In this document: positions 57,762 through 64,000 of the stretch, piece by piece | Position numbering within the stretch: the first letter of the stretch is position 1 | Layout: each line of letters opens with the position of its first letter | Notes under the pieces: model-generated | Seen by the model: only the letters and a program-made list of their open reading frames with translations | Databases searched by the model: none | Told to the model about the DNA's origin: nothing | Position numbers and translations under genes: made by a program | From: Ahaetulla prasina | Lineage: Eukaryota > Chordata > Lepidosauria > Squamata > Colubridae | DNA length: 64,000 nt | Direction: 5' to 3' | Assembly: GCF_028640845.1 (NCBI RefSeq) | Contig: NC_080539.1 | Location: 103,318,554 to 103,382,553 of the forward strand

Positions 57762-59329
57762 GTTATTGTGTAATTAATTAAGGAAGTAATTAGATAGTCT
57801 TAGGTCTTCAACTAATTCCAGTTCTTAACATTTCTTGACACTCAGAAAGCACTGCCAGCAATGACTGATGTTTGTATACAACTCATGGATGGAATCAAGC
57901 TTTAAACAGTGATGATGGAATATATATTTTGAGAGACATATTTAAGAAGAAAAATGGATATGGTCTGACATAAACATAAATTGCATTTAGTTTTCCTCTT
58001 CAGCAAGTTGGAAAGCAGCTATGAAAAAGTTATGTATCAATGGCATTTAAATAAATTTAAACTCTTTCAAAATAAGGGAAACATATTATCTATCATTGGT
58101 GGAAAAGTGGTTCCCTAAGAGAGGGCTATTAACAGAACTTGTGGATATGTGGGAATATATTTATGTTTATATCTATTTGTTTTTGAAAGCTTTATTTAGA
58201 TGGTTATATTTTATACTAAAATGTAGTCGCATATCTTTGCCATTACAGCAAAAATTTCAGGGATGACACAAATAATCACAAATCTCTTCCTTTTTAATAC
58301 CAAAGAATTTTAATAGGAATAGTTGGGTGTTAACGCTACATGCTTATTGGTGATGCCCAAAAAATAAATTGATGGCTATCATCTATGGTGTTTATTAATA
58401 AACATAAATATTAGGAAACTGGTTTTCATCAAAACAATAAAAGCAAAACCTGCATTTTTACCACAACCACCACCACCCCAAGCAAAAAAAAGTGAAAAAG
58501 GAAAGTGGAATATAGATTCTTTTTTTATATTTCAAAATGCTTGTGAAAATGCTGATCTGGATCAACAATAAAATAATTAATTGCAACCAAGAATTAAAAG
58601 GGCTTGAAAATAGATTTCACTACAAGAGCTTGGTGTGGAGTGGAATGAAAGATGAAATGTTAAGTTCTTTACAGCTTTAAATGGTCATTTAGCATTCCAT
58701 TTTGGGATCCTTATTTTGGACAGTCTGCAAGCATAAAGCTATGCCTGAGGGTGTTACTGTAGTTGTAATTTCTATCATAGTAAAGTTAATCAGAATGCTG
58801 TGATGGGCTTTCCTAAACAATAACACTATGTTTGAAGCATTCACATGATGACACATTTTCCAAGTTTGTTCTTCTTTTGTGCCATACAGTTGGATGGAAG
58901 AAAGGCTTGGCTGCTCAATTTTATTGCAACTGTGCAGTACCAGTTAATAAAACAAGAACAGGTTCCCTGAGGGAACTTCACTGAAAGAACCATAAAAATT
59001 AAACACACAATAAAACAGTCAGGCTAGAAGAAAGGAAAGATCTGTTGAACCTACAGATGCTAATGCTTTCTACAGATGGTGCAAGCCCACTGCATATGAT
59101 AGGGATGGCAAAGGAAGCCATTTCAGCAAACCAACCTCTACTGTTTTCTTCTCCTGCTTTATCTTTCCCTGCAGGAATTCCAGCAGTTTGGCTGTTTTGT
59201 GTCCCATCTTTCAATTCATTCATGAACCACCTCCTCTTTTTAACCTGCTTTGATGACCCCAATGGAGTGGCCATGACAATGGATGTTCATTTTACTGCTA
59301 TAAAAGGGCTTAATGATTAAAAGACTGCA
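57762..59329. other. Unique sequence
   Basis: No gene recognised. The pair of 91-codon ORFs on opposite strands at 58999-59320 shows no domain. Confidence 0.4.
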
Positions 59330-59510
59330 TCATTGCACTCTGCCGCCAAACTCATTCTTTGACTCCCGTGAAGTCACTTTGATTCAAAATGTTCTGTTGA
59401 CAAGACAAGAGTAGGGTCCCATTCAGCTGGCTGGCAGAAACATCTGCATTTTTAAAAAATCCTTAACCTCTTACTCGTTGTGCATAATTATTGTGTAATT
59501 AATTAAACAT
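59330..59510 (+). repeat. Paralogue of 56840-57790 with empty sites
   Basis: ATTGCACTCTGCCGCCAAAC, CATTCAGCTGGCTGGCAGAA and TTATTGTGTAATTAATTAA match the flanks of the solo LTR and the MITE at 57 kb in the same orientation, without either insertion. Confidence 0.88.
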
Positions 59511-59856
59511 CCCTTCATGGAGTGGCACACAATTGCCTTGAATTTCCTTCTAACTCTGTTATTCTGTTACATAATGATGACCAGCAAATATCATTTTCCT
59601 TCTGAAAGAAAACAGAAGCAACACTGAAATTGAGTTCTGCTTTCTCACCATCATTATGACAATTCACCACCTTCTCTTCACAATGAGCCTACCCCTTTTA
59701 CAACTTTCCTTTTATTTCTAGCAAACCCAAAGAACTCTTTTTGCTATTTTCAATATTTTTGTTTAATTTTTTATTTTTATTTGTTTATCACATTTTTAAA
59801 TTGTCCACCTCCCAGACTGAGGGATTCTCACCAGCCTCAGTGTGTTCGGAGCTTTA

Positions 59857-60120
59857 CTGTGTTTCCCCGAAAATAAGGCCCTGTCTTATATTTTTTGAAC
59901 CCCAAAATAAGCGCTTGGCCTTATTTATGGGGAGGTCTTAGTATTTGGGGGCCCATAGGTCAAGAAGGGGCTCCTCTTGCCATCTTACCTGATTTCCAGC
60001 TCTGTGTTTAAATATTTTCGGGGAGGGCTTATTTTCGGGGGGAGGCTTATTTTAGTGCATGCGCTCAAAAGCTCGATTGGGCTTATTATCAGGGGAGGTC
60101 TTATTTTCAGGGAAACAGGG
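59857..60120 (+). mobile_element. Long TTTCCCC-family element (264 bp)
   Basis: Ends CTGTGTTTCCCCGAAAATAA and TTATTTTCAGGGAAACAGGG, flanked by TA. The middle has an extra segment with AGAAGGGGCTCCTCTTGCC and internal GCTTATTTTCGGGG repeats absent from the 131-bp copy at 29.25 kb, so it may be a longer parent form or a composite. Confidence 0.8.
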
Positions 60121-60783
60121 TAGCCTTTCTGACCAGTTCCTTCTGTTTCTGGAGATTACCTTGAATTCTTCCCTGGTTATCTTCCCCTCCTTCCTTTTCC
60201 TTTTAATGTCCCTCTTTCTCTTCAGCATTTTAGAGTAGCCATGTACCCACACTCGCCTCTTTTATTTTGTCCTATTTTCTTTTTGTGAGAACTGTTTGAG
60301 AAATTGTTTAATTCAGTAGTAATTTGTTTCACAGGGTTTACTATCCTTCCTGGATAATTTCCTTCTGAAAGATTTGAAGCCAATGGATCTCACCTGCCAT
60401 CTCTCAAAGTTTTAAAAACATATTCTCTTGTGAATCGCAACTGGAATACCATCAATGAACCAGTTCATTCCAAATAGGGTCAGTAAAATGAAAAGAAATA
60501 TAAATAGCCCTAGGGAACAATTGTACTGCAAGGTGAAGTATCTCAGAATGGCTCTTCAGGAGTGATGTGGGGAAAATTCAGCAGAAGTGTATTATTGTTT
60601 TAATTTCTGGTATGATTTTCCATGCCTAAATCCTGTGCAGTCACTTTTGATGGGAAGAATGGTGAAGGAAGGCAAAGGAAGAGTTGGTGGATCTCAAAGA
60701 AGGTGAGTCAAAATGAGCTATAAGTTCTATTGATCTACTCTGGTTCTAACAGCAGAGAATAATGGATCATAGTAATCCTACAT
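60121..60783. other. Unique stretch
   Basis: No feature recognised. Confidence 0.4.
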
Positions 60784-60963
60784 CAATAGTGGGTTTCAAA
60801 TCCCAGGGCTACCGGTTGCGGACACGCTCGTTTAGCAAAAGCACGGCAGTTCTGCGCATGCACAGAGCATTTTTGATGACATCTGGGCAGGTGGGTGGAG
60901 CCTCCCGCTGCTGCTGCTACCAGTTCGCCCAAACTGGGGCGAACCGGGAGCAATCCACTATTG
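60784..60963. mobile_element. hAT-type MITE (180 bp) with 7/8 TSD
   Basis: CAATAGTGGGTTTCAAATCC to GGGAGCAATCCACTATTG; the outer nine bases are perfect inverted repeats. Flanks TCCTACAT and TCCTACAC match at 7 of 8. Interior CGGTTGCGG and TGCGCATGCACAGAGC resemble the element at 2.37 kb. Confidence 0.87.
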
Positions 60964-60971
60964 TCCTACAC

Positions 60972-62614
60972 GTGTAAACTTCACCAAGTTTGGGTTGGTG
61001 ATTGGCGCTGAAAAACGTAAATCTCTCTTATCATTTTAAACCCTGAGTCAGTTTCCTGGGCCAAAGACTGTCTTTTATGTTCCAAAACTTGCACCATGTC
61101 GCCACCAGGAGTTACTTTCCAGAGGGAGATAGTGGCAAAGAAATTTAATAAATAAACAAAGCTGTAAATACTTAGTAACTTTTCCCTTCACTGCTTCATA
61201 AGCCAAGATGGAAAGAAATTTCTCTTCAGGTTTCAACCCTGGAACTCCCCATCCCTTCCCCACCCCACCCCCAACTTTCTCTTTTTAATACAAATTAAGC
61301 ACTGCCTACCCCACATAAAGGCCAAAGTTATTCAATTGTATTTCATTCGTTGTGAAGTCTGGCTCAAGATGGGAAGCTTAGGCCAGCTTGCCAACATATC
61401 TGTGTAGTGTGGAGTAAGGAGAAATCTTCAAAGCACTAACACCCTCCCCCTTGATTTCAAAGTATAAATGAGTCAGGAAAAGGATATAATGTTTGTCATG
61501 GGGATTAGACCCCTGCTGGTTCTGTTACATGTGAGCACATTGAACGCTGCCCGAATGCAGCAGAAACTCTTCTGCATCTCTGCGGCTGAATTCCAACTAT
61601 CAATAGCATGTGCCTATGCACAGGTGTGAACACACAGACACACACACACTTTCATAATAACAGAAAACGACAACCAAAGAGAGAGACTTAGCAAAAGCCC
61701 TGACCCAAATAAGAACAAAATTAAGCCTTGTGGAAAGGCCACGGATGGGTCTGTTGCAATGAGAATGTCATCATCATAATGTCTCATGAGATTTGGGAGT
61801 ATTTGAAGGGTGCTCGAAATTTCAAAAAACAAAGGGGAAACATGTTGACTTCCATCTGCAAAACCCAGCAAAACAAAAATCTAGCTTTTAGCATAGGAAC
61901 AGCTGAAGAATTTCAGTCATTGCATAGAAAGAGCTACTTTTTAAGAGTCCCCCACATAAATAAGACATGGAGTCTGCAATCTTCATTCTTTAATCCCACA
62001 TAATTCATTGGGGTTTAGTCTCAAATCTGGAGAAAACAGAGAAACATGGAATTTTAATGTTATCCTGACTATGTGTGCAAAGACGTGGTTGCAAGTCTAG
62101 ATGCATTTATTAGAGGATAAATATGATTGTACTTAATAGGACTTCTGAATTTGCATATTTAGCATAGTACTGCTTGTGTCTCTCTGTGTGTGCGTGCATG
62201 CATACATACACACTGTCATGGCAATGTTTGTGTTTCTTCCTCCAATCTCATTTACCACATAATCCTTGAATATTAAATGATTAACTGGTGTGTGTTAGAG
62301 ACACTTCAGAGACAACATGGACTACAGTTAACAATTCTGTGTTAAAGAGGAAAACTGAGTGTCTTTCAAAAAATAAGTTAGTGACAATAATGCAGTGTTA
62401 TCAGGACTTTCTGCAATAACAGCAATTTTATAGTTCACAAAATTAAATAGGTTGTACCACCACTTCACAGTAACTTTCTCCTGTGTGCTATTGTTGTAAT
62501 ATACTATCACCACCAAATAAGTTATTATATTATAGTATTTTGTTTCCATCTAGTTGAGCCTGTCCAACAGTTCAGCCCTTCTGCAAATCTATTGTTTATG
62601 CTCACACTCCTTTA
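60972..62614. other. Unique sequence
   Basis: No gene recognised. Confidence 0.4.
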
Positions 62615-62735
62615 TTTGCTGCCATCCAGGTACGTTGGACCACAACTCCCATAACACTTGAGCATGCTAACTGGGGATACTGGCAGTTGGAATTTAGCAC
62701 ATTTGGAAGGCATTTGGTTGGGAGAACCTGGCCTG
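62615..62735. repeat. Degraded palindromic repeat
   Basis: TTGGACCACAACTCCCATAA and ACTGGCAGTTGGAATTTAGC are imperfect inverted halves of a repeat type that is common in reptiles (hAT-like MITE). Ends are not well preserved. Confidence 0.5.
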
Positions 62736-62825
62736 AGATCTAATTAAAGGGAAAGAGGAGAAGGAGAAAATGCTTCCCCTTAGTAACTGCAGCTTTAAAG
62801 ACTTAATAAAAAAAGGCAAGGGGTG

Positions 62826-62884
62826 GGAAAGAAAAGAAAAGAAAGAAAGAGAAAAGAAAAAAGAAAGAGAAAGAGAGAAAGAAA

Positions 62885-62935
<51 letters not shown>

Positions 62936-62936
62936 C
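62826..62936. repeat. (GAAA)n microsatellite
   Basis: Purine-only run; ORFs across it (KERKKERKK and FLSFFLSFF) are artefacts. Confidence 0.95.
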
Positions 62937-64000
62937 ACTGTCCACCTCTTAAGGTGCTGAAAAGCAAAGCCAGCGCTCAGCTCCTTTTCTCTCTCTTGGT
63001 GGCATTTGAAAGTGTAAAGCTTTGAATACCAATTGCTTGAACTGGACATATGTGAATCTCTTCTAATCCTACTAATCCGGTCCCTGAGTGTTTCTTTGTA
63101 CTGGAGGCAACACACATAGATCTAAGTTAAAGTGGCCATAATCTTGGAAATGTGGAAAAATGTCCCAGTGTGAGAGTTGGGAGCCGCACTGGCTGCTTAA
63201 CAGAGGGGACCTGTTGGAAAAAGTATTGTCTGGGAGGGGTGAGAGGAGGGCGGGAGGGAATAAGATGACACGAAGCAGCAGCTCTCACCTTTTCTAAGCT
63301 GCTGGGAGAAAAGCAAACCCACCCAGCAGGAAAGCTCCCTTGCAAACAACCATCGCACACTTGAGCAAACCTACAGAACGGAGACAAAATTCTGGACGCT
63401 GGGAAACTCACCCACTGGCTGCTTTCAACTGTGTGAGCCCAGCAGGCCAGGCGCTAATGTGCTGCTTTCATTATCTGGGGGGGCCGCCCTTCCCACTCAC
63501 AAGCTCTGTTGCTGAATGGCAACAACTTGCTAGATAGAATTTGCCTCAATCCTCTTTTTCTCATGTACACCCAGACCTCTGAGAAGGGATAATTTCCACA
63601 ATGGCTGGGTTTCAGCCACAGGGTTTAAATCTGGGTTTAAAACGCTGCCTGCCACCATTGGAGAGTTGTTATCACGTGCTGTGTTCAAATAGGCTATGTT
63701 ATTGTTTAACATGGTCACACAACACGCTAAGAAAGAGGCTGAGTTTCCTGTTTGAGTATGTTTTGTAAATCCAGCCAGTTTTGCCTCAGGGAGCCAAAAG
63801 ACTTAAGAAGTTTTGCTGCCTTTTGTTGGCTGATTCTGCTGCCCCTGTGATACCACCATGGAAAACTCAAAGTCTCTGCTTTCTCATTTTGCCCAATGGC
63901 TGTGAGGAGGAGCTAAGGGGAGGAGCTATTGGAGCTCATGGCCCATCTCCAAGACAAAATGTCTACATTTCTACTCATCCTTATTTTTAAATGCCATTTT
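62937..64000. other. Unique right end of the window
   Basis: No exon or element recognised. Somewhat higher GC around 63.16-63.55 kb. Confidence 0.4.

Noticed and set aside
62694..62952. Phe/Ser-rich and Lys/Glu-rich ORFs
   Set aside because: Artefacts of the (GAAA)n run.

Overview
The window looks like intergenic or intronic DNA from a squamate reptile, most probably a snake. The evidence is a Sauria-type SINE with a Bov-B-like 3' end, GATA (Bkm-like) tetranucleotide blocks, squamate-type L1, L2/CR1 and Ty3/gypsy remnants, many hAT MITEs and long microsatellites. I recognise no host protein-coding exon, tRNA, rRNA or other host RNA gene on either strand. All convincing coding potential belongs to retrotransposons, and all of it is broken.

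Layout. 1-531: LTR and gag start of a minus-strand LTR retrotransposon running off the left edge. 1.5-2.2 kb: a LINE 3' end split by AT repeats and an inverted-repeat unit with Penelope/hammerhead-like features. 2.37-2.74 kb: a hAT MITE and a tRNA-derived SINE. 3.0-5.7 kb: a locally duplicated block flanking an L1 remnant that holds an L2 fragment. 9.9-11.5 kb: Sauria SINE, second L1 remnant, imperfect inverted repeat. 15.0-18.0 kb: GATA blocks, TA-flanked MITEs and SINEs. 18.77-23.63 kb: a full-length but inactivated Ty3/gypsy element (4,576 bp, 189-bp LTRs) inserted in a hAT MITE. 23.6-30.3 kb: mostly unique sequence with microsatellites, one GC-rich hAT element and one MITE.

30.27-38.53 kb is the most interesting block. 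Two nearly identical 3.08-kb copies are separated by half of a second gypsy element (one LTR plus integrase and part of RNase H, minus strand). The second copy holds the empty insertion site. This fits an unequal exchange, or an assembly join, between a haplotype with the insertion and one without. Each copy carries two solo ERV-type LTRs, and a fifth related LTR lies just downstream.

41-64 kb: CR1/Jockey-type and L2 LINE fragments with (TAGAA)n tails, at least ten hAT-type MITEs with 8-bp target duplications (several perfect), a solo LTR, and a paralogous sequence pair (56.84-57.79 and 59.33-59.51 kb) in which the second copy shows the empty sites of a solo LTR and a MITE in the first.

How parts relate: no host operon or pathway is present. 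Autonomous elements (gypsy, L1, L2, CR1-like) once supplied the machinery; SINEs and MITEs are their likely non-autonomous passengers. Some unique AT-rich stretches (13.44-13.90, 44.92-45.20, 53.93-54.56 kb) could be conserved non-coding DNA, but only comparative alignment could show it.
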